Of a DNA stretch of 64,000 nt, positions 8,164 to 17,779 are shown piece by piece. The first letter of the stretch is position 1; each line of letters opens with the position of its first letter. The position numbers and the translations under genes are program-made. This stretch comes from Chloracidobacterium sp. (GTDB lineage: Bacteria > Acidobacteriota > Blastocatellia > Pyrinomonadales > Pyrinomonadaceae). The DNA lies in NCBI GenBank assembly GCA_016715795.1, contig JADJXP010000001.1:987319-1051318 (forward strand), written 5' to 3'. Below the pieces are notes generated by a model. That model saw nothing but the letters and a program-made list of their open reading frames with translations, made no database searches and was not told the DNA's origin.

Positions 8164-9279
8164 TTATTTCACTGTGATTGTCCCATCATCTGCTATTTTC
8201 GGGGCATTTGAGCCAAAATCAGATTCGGACAGCGTCCTGACGGTTTTTAGGCCTTCACCTGATGGGTCGAGGACGGGGATGCCTTTGCCTTCTTGGCGGC
8301 CGGAATGGATCTTGCCGCTGAGGAATTTGCCGCTTGAGTCGAGTTTGACTTCGAGGGCCATGGTGAGGGCGGTTTCAGCAGCCAGGCCGAACCAGCCGTA
8401 GGTGCAGAAGTTGCCGAGGCTGTACATTACGAGGCGGTCCTTGTAGATCTCCATGCCGCGCATCACATGTGGGCCGTGGCCGAGGACAAGGTCGGCACCG
8501 GCGTCGACGACGGTGTGCGTAAAGAGCGGCAGGTTGCCGCGATTCTCACCGAGAAAGATATCATTGCGGTTTACTACGTGCTGAGCTCCGGTGCCCTCGG
8601 CACCGCCGTGGAACGAAACGACGACGAGGTCGGCTTGTTTTCCCGCCTCAGTGACTAGGCGTCGGGCATTGTCAATGTCGTTAATGCTTGGCATGCCGTT
8701 ATTGTGGCCAAATGCGACAAAGGCGACCTTTTTGCCTTTTGAGGCGAGATAGGTGACCGTGGCCGGCGGATCGAGGCTGCCGGCGTATTTGATGCCCTGC
8801 TCGTCGAGCACCTTTTGCGTGCTGGTGCGGCCTTCGAGGCCGAAATCGCCCGCGTGGTTATTCGCCACGCTCATCACGTCAAAACCAGCTTCTTTCAGAT
8901 ACTTGCCGTAACGCGTCGGCGTGCGAAAGGCAAAGCACTTTGTCGAGCCTGGCCGACACTTGCCCGACGAACCGCCGTCAACGATCGGTCCCTCGAGATT
9001 GCCAAATGCGATATCGGCCCTCGATAAGATCGGCGTGAACGCCTTGAACAGGTCCGCACCATCATTTGGCGGCATCCGCGTGTCATTAGGATACGGCGAT
9101 CCCATCATAATGTCGCCAACGCCGACGATGGTTATCGGCTCGGTATTCTTCGGTGTCGCATCAGGTTGTGCGCCACCTGCCGGCTCACCGCTGTTGACTG
9201 TCTTTGTCTGGCACGCAAGCATGATCGCGAGGCCAAGCGGCAAGGCAAGCGACGCAGAGATGAGCTTTGAATATGTCAT
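8164..9279 (-). CDS. CapA/YwtB-family metallophosphatase-like lipoprotein
   Basis: The 371 residues begin with a lipoprotein signal peptide (lipobox MLAC). The CapA fold is recognised from GVGDIMMGS, FGNLEGPI, SVANNHAGDFG, FHGGAE and VLGHGPHVMRGMEIY, which carry the metal-binding Asp, Asn and His residues of the calcineurin-like superfamily. The family is named for a protein of poly-gamma-glutamate capsule synthesis, but isolated homologues such as this one, without capB or capC, have unproven roles. It is convergent with the preceding plus-strand gene. Confidence 0.88.
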   Translation of the reverse strand: MTYSKLISASLALPLGLAIMLACQTKTVNSGEPAGGAQPDATPKNTEPITIVGVGDIMMGSPYPNDTRMPPNDGADLFKAFTPILSRADIAFGNLEGPIVDGGSSGKCRPGSTKCFAFRTPTRYGKYLKEAGFDVMSVANNHAGDFGLEGRTSTQKVLDEQGIKYAGSLDPPATVTYLASKGKKVAFVAFGHNNGMPSINDIDNARRLVTEAGKQADLVVVSFHGGAEGTGAQHVVNRNDIFLGENRGNLPLFTHTVVDAGADLVLGHGPHVMRGMEIYKDRLVMYSLGNFCTYGWFGLAAETALTMALEVKLDSSGKFLSGKIHSGRQEGKGIPVLDPSGEGLKTVRTLSESDFGSNAPKIADDGTITVK

Positions 9280-9313
9280 AATGATCGTTTTTTAGCTTAG
9301 GACACGGGACCTA

Positions 9314-12300
9314 TTAGCTCGTCGCCATGGTCCCGGCCGTTGAGATCCGCACAGACGAGTTGACGAGACGCTCCTGTTCAAGATTATGGATCGCGTAGCT
9401 GCCCGTCGCGGGCGAGGCTGAGGCGTCGCGGCCGATGTACTGAAGGGTTGCGTTCGACGGCAGGATCGCGCTCAGCCGAGGCTCGATAAAGGTCCAGCCG
9501 CCCATGTTTTGCGGCTCTTCCTGACACCAGACTACCTCGGCCGCGTTCGGGTAATCGGCAAACACGGCCTTCAAGGCTGCGGCCGGAAATGGGTAGAACT
9601 GTTCGAGTCGCACGACGGCGACATCGGTCACATTGCCCTCGTCGCGGGCGGTTTCGAGGTCGTAATAGACCTTGCCGCTGCAGAGGACGATGCGGCGGAC
9701 CTTCGATCTGTCGAGTTCGCGGGCGTCGGCGATGACCGGTTGAAAGCCGCCATCCGTCAGTTCATCCATCGTCGAGCTAGCTGCTGGCAGACGCAGCAGG
9801 CTCTTTGGCGTCATTACGACGAGTGGGCGGCGCATTTCCTGAATGACCTGACGGCGGAGCAGGTGGAAGTACTGCGCCGGCGTTGTCGGATAGCAGACCT
9901 GAAGATTATTCTCAGCACAAAGTTGCAAATAACGCTCTAATCTAGCCGATGAGTGCTCCGGCCCTTGCCCTTCGTAACCGTGCGGCAAGAGCATGACGAG
10001 ATCTGAGGGCTGCTGCCATTTATCTTCACCGGAGGATATGTACTGGTCGATGATGATCTGGGCACCATTAGAGAAATCGCCAAACTGTGCCTCCCATGCG
10101 ACGAGTTCGCGGCGATGCCTGACCGAATAGCCGTACTCAAAGCCGAGCACGGCGTACTCGCTCAGACTGCTGTCAAAGACATAGAAGCGAGCGGCCGGGT
10201 TCCTATCGCTCCGCAGTTCGGAAAGCGGCGTCCAACGTTCGCCTGTCATCGTGTCATACATCGACGCGTGACGGTGAGAGAATGTGCCGCGGCCCGAGTC
10301 CTGGCCACTGACGCGGACTGGCATCCCTTCGAGCACCATAGATCCGAACGAAAGCGCCTCGGCAAAACCCCAATCCATCGGCACTTCGCCGTCACCCATC
10401 TTTGCGCGTCGGGCAAGCTGGCCGACCATCTTTGGATTGATGTGAAAGCCATCGGGCACGAGCGAGACCTTGTCGGCGACGGCCTTGAGCGTCGCAGCCG
10501 GAACGCCCGTCGGCACCACGCTCGATCCATCTTCATCTGCGGAATGCGGCGGGAGGGACGTCTTGGCCGGTTTTTCTACTGCGATCTGTTTAGCTCGGGC
10601 GAGGATTCCCTCGTAACGCGCGACGACGCTATTGGTCATTGCGGCCAGGTCATCGTCGGTGATGACACCCTCGCGGATGAGCTGTTGTGCGTATAGGTGA
10701 CGTGTGCCGGGATGGGCTTTCACGCGGGCGTACATTACGGGCTGCGTGTAGCTCGGCTCGTCGCCCTCGTTGTGCCCCAAGCGACGAAAACCGACCAAGT
10801 CGAGGACTACGTCGCGCTTGAATTCGTGCCGATACGCAAGTGCGATCTGGATCACGCGATACGCGGCCTCAGGGTCATCGCCGTTTATATGAAATATCGG
10901 AGCCTGCGTGATCTGCGCGGCATCGGTCGAATAGATCGATGAACGTCCCAGCTCCGGTGACGTCGTAAATCCGATTTGATTGTTGATAACGAGGTGAATG
11001 GTCCCGCCCGTGCGATAGCCGGGCAGGCTGGCAAGCTGGAGCGTTTCCATCACGACGCCTTGGCCGGCAAAGGCCGCATCTCCGTGCAGCAGCACGGGCA
11101 TTATGCGGTCGTATGCCTCTTCGCGGGTATGTTCTTCGCCGTTACGAAGCTCGTCCTGCCGGGCACGGGCCATGCCCTCGACCACGGGATTTACGGCCTC
11201 AAGATGGCTCGGATTGCACGATAGCGAGATGGATATCTCGCGTCCCGCTTTTGTCGTTTTGCGACCCTCGGCTCCTTGGTGGTACTTAACGTCGCCCTCG
11301 TCGGCCGGAAAATCCGGGTGCGATGTGCCCTCGAACACGGTAAAGATGCGCTCGGCCATGTCACCCTTCTCAGCGTCGCCGACTATGTTTGACAGCACAT
11401 TGAGGCGGCCGCGGTGGGCCATGCCCATGAATATTTCTTCGACACCGCGAGCGGACGCACCCTCGACGAGCTGATCGAGCATCGGTATCACCGTCTCACA
11501 GCCCTCGAGCGAGAAGCGCTTTTGCCCAAGATATTTTTTGTGCAGGAACTGCTCGAACTGCTCGGCCTCGATGAGTTTTTGCAGCAGTTCCTTCTTCAGT
11601 TGAGGGGCAAGTGGTTTTGTATCGACAAACTGTTCGCGGACGCGTGCACGGATCCACTCCTTCTCGTCCTTGTCCTGGATGTGGCGATATTCGGTACCGA
11701 CCTTGCCGCAATATGCATGTCGCAGGATCTCGAGTATCCGCCGTAGTGTAGCAGTCTTTTCGCCATGAAGTCCGCCGGTGATGAACTCGCGGTCGAGGTC
11801 CCAGATCGTGAGGCCAAAATTCTCGAGATCCAATTCGCTCGCGTGGTGCGAGGTCATGTTGAGCGGATCGATATCGGCGAGCAGGTGGCCGCGGATGCGG
11901 TAGGCGTTGATCAATTGCAGAACATTCGCCTGCTTTTCGGCCTGCTCGGTAAAGCGGTCACCGCCGAGCAGGTGCGGATTGTAATCCTGCGCCCAATGAA
12001 GAGGCGGATGATTGATCTCGAGATCGGCAAAGATGCCCTCGTAGAAACCGTGTTGGCCGGTCAGGAATTCGTGGACTTTGGCGAGAAACATCCCGCTCTC
12101 GGCACCCTGAATGACGCGATGGTCGTAGGTGTTTGTAAGCGTCATCGTCTTGCTGATGCCCAGCAAAGACAGGGCGGCGGACGTCATCGCCTGGTACTCG
12201 GCGGGATATTCGAGGGCACCGGTCGCGATGATCGCGCTCTGGCCGGCCATTAGGCGAGGATTCGACGCGGCGGTGCCGATCGTTCCGGGATTTGTCAGCG

Positions 12301-13030
12301 AGATCGTCGTCCCTTGAAAGTCCGCGATCTCAAGCTTGCCATCACGAGCACGCTTGACGGTGTCGTTGTAGGCGGCGAAGAACTCGGCGAAATTCATTTC
12401 GCCGGCGTTCTTGATGTTGGGAACCAACAGGCTGCGAGTGCCGTCCTTTTTCTCGATGTCGATCGCGATGCCGAGATTGATGCCAGAATTCTCGATCCGC
12501 GAAGGCGTTCCGTCAATCTCGCCGTAACCGACATTGAGGCTCGGCATGGCTTTCGCGGCTTGAACGATCGCCCACGCGATCATGTGCGTGAATGATGCTT
12601 TGCCACGACCGCGTGCCGCGAGATGTTCGTTGACAATGCGGCGATTTTCCTCAAGGACCTTGACCGGAATCGTGCGAAAGCTCGTAGCCGTCGGAACGGT
12701 CAGGCTCTGCTCCATGTTCTCGACGATCTTTTTTGCCGGACCGGTGATGGGCTTGGTGTTTGCTCCGGATGGAGTTGGTATCGTGGTCTTCTTTCCAGGT
12801 TTCTCGGGCTCAACAGGCACACTCCCTACCGGTCGTGTTTCCGCCTGTTCGGCGGCCGGCTGGCCGTTCAGCAGGTCGCCGAAATACTGCTGCCACGATT
12901 CATCGACCAGCTTTGGGTCGCTTTGATAACGGGCCAACAGGCCCTCGACGTAGGTAGCGTTGGAGCCAAAGGCTTCCTTGATAAATTCGGATAGATTCGT
13001 TGTTGTTTTACTCACGATTGTCTCGGTCAA
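9314..13030 (-). CDS. kgd: Multifunctional 2-oxoglutarate dehydrogenase/decarboxylase (E2-E1 fusion)
   Basis: The 1238-residue protein has the architecture of mycobacterial Kgd. It starts with a short E1 N-terminal helix (about 10-50), then a Pro/Thr/Lys-rich linker, an E2-type succinyltransferase catalytic domain (about 95-330, ending with YDHRVIQGAESG), and a complete thiamine-diphosphate E1 (about 340-1230) with GDAAFAGQG, NNQIGFTT, the FSHRHASMYD loop and LPHGYEGQGPEHSSAR. It lacks a lipoyl domain, so acyl transfer needs a separate lipoylated E2. It catalyses the oxoglutarate-to-succinyl-CoA step of the TCA cycle. This fused form is best known from Actinobacteria. It is monocistronic. Confidence 0.93.
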   Translation of the reverse strand: MTETIVSKTTTNLSEFIKEAFGSNATYVEGLLARYQSDPKLVDESWQQYFGDLLNGQPAAEQAETRPVGSVPVEPEKPGKKTTIPTPSGANTKPITGPAKKIVENMEQSLTVPTATSFRTIPVKVLEENRRIVNEHLAARGRGKASFTHMIAWAIVQAAKAMPSLNVGYGEIDGTPSRIENSGINLGIAIDIEKKDGTRSLLVPNIKNAGEMNFAEFFAAYNDTVKRARDGKLEIADFQGTTISLTNPGTIGTAASNPRLMAGQSAIIATGALEYPAEYQAMTSAALSLLGISKTMTLTNTYDHRVIQGAESGMFLAKVHEFLTGQHGFYEGIFADLEINHPPLHWAQDYNPHLLGGDRFTEQAEKQANVLQLINAYRIRGHLLADIDPLNMTSHHASELDLENFGLTIWDLDREFITGGLHGEKTATLRRILEILRHAYCGKVGTEYRHIQDKDEKEWIRARVREQFVDTKPLAPQLKKELLQKLIEAEQFEQFLHKKYLGQKRFSLEGCETVIPMLDQLVEGASARGVEEIFMGMAHRGRLNVLSNIVGDAEKGDMAERIFTVFEGTSHPDFPADEGDVKYHQGAEGRKTTKAGREISISLSCNPSHLEAVNPVVEGMARARQDELRNGEEHTREEAYDRIMPVLLHGDAAFAGQGVVMETLQLASLPGYRTGGTIHLVINNQIGFTTSPELGRSSIYSTDAAQITQAPIFHINGDDPEAAYRVIQIALAYRHEFKRDVVLDLVGFRRLGHNEGDEPSYTQPVMYARVKAHPGTRHLYAQQLIREGVITDDDLAAMTNSVVARYEGILARAKQIAVEKPAKTSLPPHSADEDGSSVVPTGVPAATLKAVADKVSLVPDGFHINPKMVGQLARRAKMGDGEVPMDWGFAEALSFGSMVLEGMPVRVSGQDSGRGTFSHRHASMYDTMTGERWTPLSELRSDRNPAARFYVFDSSLSEYAVLGFEYGYSVRHRRELVAWEAQFGDFSNGAQIIIDQYISSGEDKWQQPSDLVMLLPHGYEGQGPEHSSARLERYLQLCAENNLQVCYPTTPAQYFHLLRRQVIQEMRRPLVVMTPKSLLRLPAASSTMDELTDGGFQPVIADARELDRSKVRRIVLCSGKVYYDLETARDEGNVTDVAVVRLEQFYPFPAAALKAVFADYPNAAEVVWCQEEPQNMGGWTFIEPRLSAILPSNATLQYIGRDASASPATGSYAIHNLEQERLVNSSVRISTAGTMATS

Positions 13031-13127
13031 ACCAATAGTTTAACGCATCGGCTTTGAAATTCGTAGCTATTCACTGCGGCGCGTGAGGCCGCCGATCAGG
13101 TGAAGAACTGCGGCGATCAGGCCATGG

Positions 13128-13622
13128 CTAGGAAACGCCTTTGTTCGGATTCCAGCTTCCTTGAAGTTTTCTGACGAGCAATATCTGGCCGGCGTGATAG
13201 GCGTTGTGGGCGTTGATGTCTGAGATCAGCTCGGCCCACGAGCGGGTATTTTCGGCCGAGACCTGCTCAGCCAGCCTGCTATCATCAGCCGCCGCGATCA
13301 GCTCGCGAAAATTTGTCATCACGGCATCGAACCGCTCGACGGCCTGGTTCCACTCTTCTTCAGTGCCGCCCGCGGTGAACGTCTCGTCGTTGTCCGCCGT
13401 CGGATACTCGTACTCCTCGCCCCTAAACCGTACGAAATACGCGTAGTTGTAAAACGTCAGATGCTCGAGCGTCTGCCAGATCGAATGCTGCCCGGCCATC
13501 GGCCACCACGCCGCCTGCGCCGCGGTCAGCCCATCAACCGCATTCCGCACCGCTACAAACCAACTGTCGGCGTCGTAGCAGGTGATGAACTGCCTGAGGA
13601 GTAGCTTGTTGATACTTTTCAT
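13128..13622 (-). CDS. DinB-family protein
   Basis: This 164-residue four-helix protein matches the DinB/YfiT metal-binding superfamily. The evidence is the pattern HSIWQTLEHLTFYNYAYFVRF in the second helix and NAHNAYHAGQILLVR near the C-terminus, which supply the metal-ligand histidines. Some members are thiol-S-transferases and others are of unknown function. It stands alone. A second DinB-like gene occurs at 38391-38930 and is clearly distinct in sequence. Confidence 0.8.
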   Translation of the reverse strand: MKSINKLLLRQFITCYDADSWFVAVRNAVDGLTAAQAAWWPMAGQHSIWQTLEHLTFYNYAYFVRFRGEEYEYPTADNDETFTAGGTEEEWNQAVERFDAVMTNFRELIAAADDSRLAEQVSAENTRSWAELISDINAHNAYHAGQILLVRKLQGSWNPNKGVS

Positions 13623-13633
13623 CTCAATTTGGG

Positions 13634-13659
13634 ACGTTACAACGTCTTGACGTTATAAT
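13634..13659 (+). promoter_or_regulatory. Candidate promoter/operator of the first toxin-antitoxin operon
   Basis: A perfect -10 TATAAT lies at 13654-13659, with a poor -35 about 17 bases upstream. The direct repeat ACGTTA at 13634-13639 and 13650-13655 overlaps it, with a further ACGT between. Ribbon-helix-helix antitoxins usually bind such repeats, so autorepression is likely. Confidence 0.5.
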
Positions 13660-13682
13660 GCTTTAGTGCCATACTCTTACAT

Positions 13683-13916
13683 ATGGCAGTTCAATCAAAA
13701 CGAGCAACAATCTATTTTGAACCAGACCTGCATCGGGCGGTCCGGCTCAAATCAGCTCATACTAATCGAACGATCTCAGATATTGTAAACGATTCTCTTC
13801 GCGAGGCCTTGCGTGAAGATCAAGAAGACCTGCGTGCATTTGACGAGCGAGCTTCGGAACCAACGATGTCGTACGAAACCCTCCTCAAAAAGTTAAAGGC
13901 CGATGGCAAGATATAA
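13683..13916 (+). CDS. Ribbon-helix-helix antitoxin
   Basis: The protein has 77 residues. The N-terminus (KRATIYFEPDLHRAVRLKSAHTN in part) is a CopG/Arc-type strand followed by two helices, which dimerises and binds DNA. The acidic C-terminus would wrap around the toxin. Its last 14 bases overlap the start of the RelE/ParE-like gene, the classic antitoxin-first arrangement. Composition is more AT-rich than the neighbours, which fits horizontal acquisition. Confidence 0.85.
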   Translation: MAVQSKRATIYFEPDLHRAVRLKSAHTNRTISDIVNDSLREALREDQEDLRAFDERASEPTMSYETLLKKLKADGKI

Positions 13917-14163
13917 GGTCATTGTAAAGCACTCGGTCCACAAGGATCTGCGTGCAATTCCAAAGACCTATCTAAAGAAAATTCTCGCAACAATCGAATC
14001 TCTGGCCGAGAACCCGCGTCCAATCGGATGCGAAAAACTGTCTGGACATGAGCGTTATCGAATTCGGCAGGGAATATACCGGGTCATTTACGAGATCGTC
14101 GATGACCGTTTGATCGTGAACGTTGTAAAAGTGGGACATCGGCGTGATGTTTACGATCGGTGA
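13903..14163 (+). CDS. RelE/ParE-superfamily toxin
   Basis: This 86-residue protein has the RelE fold signature: VKHSVHKDLRAIPK, then KLSGHERYRIRQGIYRVIYEI, and a terminal VVKVGHRRDVYDR. This last histidine-arginine segment is typical of the RelE branch that cleaves ribosome-bound mRNA, though ParE-like gyrase inhibition cannot be excluded from sequence alone. It forms a type II pair with the overlapping antitoxin. Confidence 0.87.
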   Translation: MARYKVIVKHSVHKDLRAIPKTYLKKILATIESLAENPRPIGCEKLSGHERYRIRQGIYRVIYEIVDDRLIVNVVKVGHRRDVYDR

Positions 14164-14231
14164 ATACGTCTTATTCCATTAAGCCCGAGTACAAAAACGT
14201 ACAACGTTTTCAGGTCCAAGGAAAATACTGA

Positions 14232-16247
14232 TCACACCAGCCGCATTGCTGTTTTGATCACATTCTCAACCGTAAACCCGTAATCCCTGAACACATCCTC
14301 CGCCGGGGCCGAGGCGCCGAATTTGTCGACGCAGAGCGTGTTGCCGCGGTCGCCGACGTATTTGTGCCAGCCCTGTGAGACGCCGGCTTCGATGGCGAGG
14401 CGGGCGGTGATCTTTGGAGGAAGGACTTCGTCGCGGTATTTTTGCGGCTGAGCGTCAAAGAATTCCCAGCACGGCATTGAAACGACGCGCGTCGGTGTGC
14501 CGGCTGCGTTTAGCTGTTCCCGAGCTTCCAGCGCAAGGCCGACCTCTGAACCGGTGGCGATCAGGATAAGCTTCGGCGTAGCCGGCTTGCCGGCTTTTGT
14601 TTCGGCGTCGGCCAGGATGTATGCGCCTTTGTGCAGGCCGCCGGCTGACGCGTATTTTTTTCGGTCGATCACCGCGACCTTTTGGCGCGACAGGGCGAGC
14701 GAGGTCGGGGCGTCGGTTCGTTTCAGTGCCGCACGCCAAGCCTCGCGGACCTCGTGGGCGTCGCAGGGGCGAATGAGAGCGAGATTCGGGATCGCTCGCA
14801 GGGCCGCGAGATGTTCTACGGACTGATGTGTCGGGCCGTCTTCGCCGAGGCCGATCGAGTCGTGCGTAAAGACGTAGATCACACGTATGTGCGAGAGCGC
14901 CGCCAGCCTGATCGCAGGCCGCATATAATCCGAAAAGGTCTGAAACGTGCCGCCAAACGGGATCACGCTGCCGAATAGAGCCATGCCGTTCATCGTCGAG
15001 CCCATCGCGTGTTCGCGGATGCCGAAATGGACATTGCGGTTCTCGTAGCGGCCCTGCTGAATGTCGGCGGACGATTTGATGTAAGTGTTGTTTGACGGCG
15101 TCAGGTCGGCCGAGCCGCCGATCATCGAAGGAATAGTGTCCGCGATCGCATTGATCACATCGCCCGAATACGCACGCGTCGCCTTTGCCTCGACACCGTC
15201 GAATGACGGCAGCGCCTTTTCCCAATCCTTGGGCAATTCGCCGAGGAGAATGTCGTGAAACGCACGGCCGAGTTCGGTGTGCTTCTTTTCATAACGCTTG
15301 ACCATCGCTTTCCAGTTCCGCTCGGCCTTTGCGCCGCGCTTGATGCTCTCGCGGAGCTTTGTGTAGACCTCTTTTGGCACATAAAAGCTCTTCTTCTCAG
15401 GCCAGCCGAGATTGCGTTTTGTCTCTTCTACGGCGTCAACGCCCGGAGCGTCCGAATGAGCTTTCGATGTGCCCTGCTTGGGCATTCCGTAGCCGATAAT
15501 CGTGTGGACGCGAATCAGCGATGGTCGATCTTTCACCTTCTGCGCGTCACGAATAGCGGCCTCGATCGCCCTAAGGTCATTGCCGTCCTTTACCTCGCTG
15601 ACATGCCAGCCTGCGGCTTGAAATCTCTTCGTGCGGTCTTCGGTAAACGCCATCTCGGTCGAGCCGTCGATCGTGATCAGGTTGTCGTCATAAAGGTAGA
15701 TCAGATTGCCGAGGCCGAGATGCCCGGCAAGCGAAGCCGCTTCATACGACACGCCCTCCATCAAGTCGCCGTCCGAGCAGATGCAGTAGATGTAGTTATC
15801 CACGACCGGAAAACCGCGCTTGTTGAATTTTGCCGCTAGATGAGCGGCCGCAATGCCCATGCCGACACCGTTCGCAAACCCTTGGCCGAGCGGCCCGGTC
15901 GTGATCTCAACGCCGTCTGTCAGGATGTTCTCGGGGTGGCCCGGCGTCTTTGAATGAAGCTGCCGAAACCGCTTGATCTCGTCCATAGACAGCCCGTAGC
16001 CGCTCAGATGCAGCAAGCTGTATAGGAGCATCGACCCATGACCGGCCGACAGCAAAAAGCGGTCGCGGCCGAACCATTTTGGGTTCTTTGGGTTGTGCCT
16101 GAGGAATTTTGTCCACAGCACATAAGCCGCCGGGGCCATGCCGAGCGGCAGGCCCGGATGCCCGGAATTCGCCTTCTGAATGGCATCGAGCGAAAGCGTA
16201 CGGATGGTGTTAATGCAAAGCTGGTCGAGTTTTGCCGAGGTTGTCAT
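14232..16247 (-). CDS. tkt: Transketolase
   Basis: I start at ATG 16247 (MTTSAKLDQL), where the family begins, rather than at the longer frame to 16316. That choice gives about 671 residues and a 4-base ATGA overlap with the upstream kinase stop. Thiamine-diphosphate and metal motifs are intact: GHGSMLLYSLLHLSGY, TGPLGQGFANGVGMGIA and CSDGDLMEGVSYEA. So are the pyrimidine-domain glutamate region and THDSIGLGEDGPTHQSVEH. It transfers two-carbon ketol units in the non-oxidative pentose phosphate pathway. Coupling to a sugar-acid or pentulose kinase suggests a shared role in feeding C5/C6 sugars into that pathway. Confidence 0.96.
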   Translation of the reverse strand: MTTSAKLDQLCINTIRTLSLDAIQKANSGHPGLPLGMAPAAYVLWTKFLRHNPKNPKWFGRDRFLLSAGHGSMLLYSLLHLSGYGLSMDEIKRFRQLHSKTPGHPENILTDGVEITTGPLGQGFANGVGMGIAAAHLAAKFNKRGFPVVDNYIYCICSDGDLMEGVSYEAASLAGHLGLGNLIYLYDDNLITIDGSTEMAFTEDRTKRFQAAGWHVSEVKDGNDLRAIEAAIRDAQKVKDRPSLIRVHTIIGYGMPKQGTSKAHSDAPGVDAVEETKRNLGWPEKKSFYVPKEVYTKLRESIKRGAKAERNWKAMVKRYEKKHTELGRAFHDILLGELPKDWEKALPSFDGVEAKATRAYSGDVINAIADTIPSMIGGSADLTPSNNTYIKSSADIQQGRYENRNVHFGIREHAMGSTMNGMALFGSVIPFGGTFQTFSDYMRPAIRLAALSHIRVIYVFTHDSIGLGEDGPTHQSVEHLAALRAIPNLALIRPCDAHEVREAWRAALKRTDAPTSLALSRQKVAVIDRKKYASAGGLHKGAYILADAETKAGKPATPKLILIATGSEVGLALEAREQLNAAGTPTRVVSMPCWEFFDAQPQKYRDEVLPPKITARLAIEAGVSQGWHKYVGDRGNTLCVDKFGASAPAEDVFRDYGFTVENVIKTAMRLV

Positions 16248-17707
16248 GTCGATGTGGTAATCCGTTTGTAGTATTCCTCGTGCTGCTTGCGGGCCTTGTG
16301 ATAGGCCGTGTGGCAATCAGGATGACAAGCCAGCGATGTCGCTGCCGGCGCCGAAAAACTGTCGATATTGTCTATTCTGCCAAGACTTTCGAGTGCAAGC
16401 AAAACCGCACCGCGCATTGACGCCTCGGGCGCGTAATTCATCAGCAGGTCGCGGCCCAGAACATCGGCGATCATTTGCGGCCAGACGGACGACCGCCGGA
16501 GGGCGCCGCCTGATGCGACAATGTGTTTGATCTTGCCGATACTTCTTAGCCGGTCATGGATCGCGGCAAATCGGTAGGCGACCGATTCCATCGCGGCTTG
16601 CAGGATGTCAACAGCGTCGTGCGATGAGTTCAGGCCGATAACAGCGCCGCGCGCATCCCCGCGATAGCCCGTCGAGCGTTCACCGAAGAAGAACGGCATC
16701 ATCGTCAGGCCGTGTGCGGCGGCACCGCGTTGCTGCATCAGTTCCTCGGCGTTCCTTGGAAGGTTTAATGTTGCCTTTAGCAACTCGTATAGATTCCCGC
16801 CGTCCGATAATGCACCGCCGACGATCACGCGCCGGCAGTCGATGCGGTAGCACCAGAGGCCGTCGGGAATGTGTGTTGGCGGTTTGCCCTGATAGGCAAC
16901 GCGCATCGCTCCCGACGTGCCGACCATCAGACTCGTCCGGTCTTTTCCAATGCCGCACGAGGCGATGTGATCGGCAGCCCCGTCGGCGACGGCCGGGAAC
17001 CAAACAGCTTTCTTGAGCGCGGGCCAATGGCGAGCAAGCGTGGGACTCAGTTTCGTGATCGTTTCACGTTCTGCAGCAACCCGTGGCAATTGCGAGCGGT
17101 TTACTTTTAGATATCGCAGCAGGTCGCCGTCCCAAGCACAGCGTGCTTGATCAAAAATACCGGTTCCCGACGCCATTGACACGCTCGTGAGGCCATAGCC
17201 GCTCATTCGTTCTGTCAGATAGTCAGCGAACGATAGCCATCGGTCAGTAGCGGCAAAAACATGCGGCTGCGTCCGACGCAGCCACAACAATTTGGCGGGC
17301 CAGTAACTTGAGTGAAAATGTGCTCCCGTTCGGTCGTGAACAACACGCCCGTCAAACCGCGCTTTCAACAAGGCTGACGCGTCGCGACTGCGAGTGTCGG
17401 CCCAGCCATAGACGGGCATGATAGGTTTGCCTCTGTGATCGACGCCGAGGAGACTATGCCAAAAACAACTGACTGCGACCGCGATGATCTCGCCTTTCCG
17501 GGGCTTGGACAGGACCGAATCGATCACCGATATGACTCGCGAAACCAACTCGTCCGCGTCAAATTCGCTGCCGCCGTCGGGCGTTGTGGTGAATGAATGC
17601 TCGAGCTTGACGAGCGAACGCGGCCGGAGCTTTCCCCGGTCGTCATAAAGCGCGGCCCTGACACTCGATGTGCCGATGTCGAGGCCGAGGATCAGGGATT
17701 GGTCCAT
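16244..17707 (-). CDS. FGGY-family carbohydrate kinase (gluconokinase- or xylulokinase-like)
   Basis: The protein has 487 residues with the two-domain actin/hexokinase fold. The N-terminal phosphate loop is LGLDIGTSSVRAALYD, the catalytic-site region includes VYGWADTRS, and the C-terminal adenosine motif is IVASGGALRRSSVWPQMIADVLGRDL. The phrase SCFWHSLLGVD and the short WADTRS segment are closer to FGGY gluconokinases than to glycerol kinases, but substrate cannot be settled by eye. The stop overlaps the transketolase start, supporting a pentose-phosphate role. Confidence 0.87.
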   Translation of the reverse strand: MDQSLILGLDIGTSSVRAALYDDRGKLRPRSLVKLEHSFTTTPDGGSEFDADELVSRVISVIDSVLSKPRKGEIIAVAVSCFWHSLLGVDHRGKPIMPVYGWADTRSRDASALLKARFDGRVVHDRTGAHFHSSYWPAKLLWLRRTQPHVFAATDRWLSFADYLTERMSGYGLTSVSMASGTGIFDQARCAWDGDLLRYLKVNRSQLPRVAAERETITKLSPTLARHWPALKKAVWFPAVADGAADHIASCGIGKDRTSLMVGTSGAMRVAYQGKPPTHIPDGLWCYRIDCRRVIVGGALSDGGNLYELLKATLNLPRNAEELMQQRGAAAHGLTMMPFFFGERSTGYRGDARGAVIGLNSSHDAVDILQAAMESVAYRFAAIHDRLRSIGKIKHIVASGGALRRSSVWPQMIADVLGRDLLMNYAPEASMRGAVLLALESLGRIDNIDSFSAPAATSLACHPDCHTAYHKARKQHEEYYKRITTST

Positions 17708-17779
17708 ACTGATACGGCAAGTTTACCTAACATGGGCAACCATTGTCGCTAGGCGGGCCGATGGGCTATTATTATCGCG

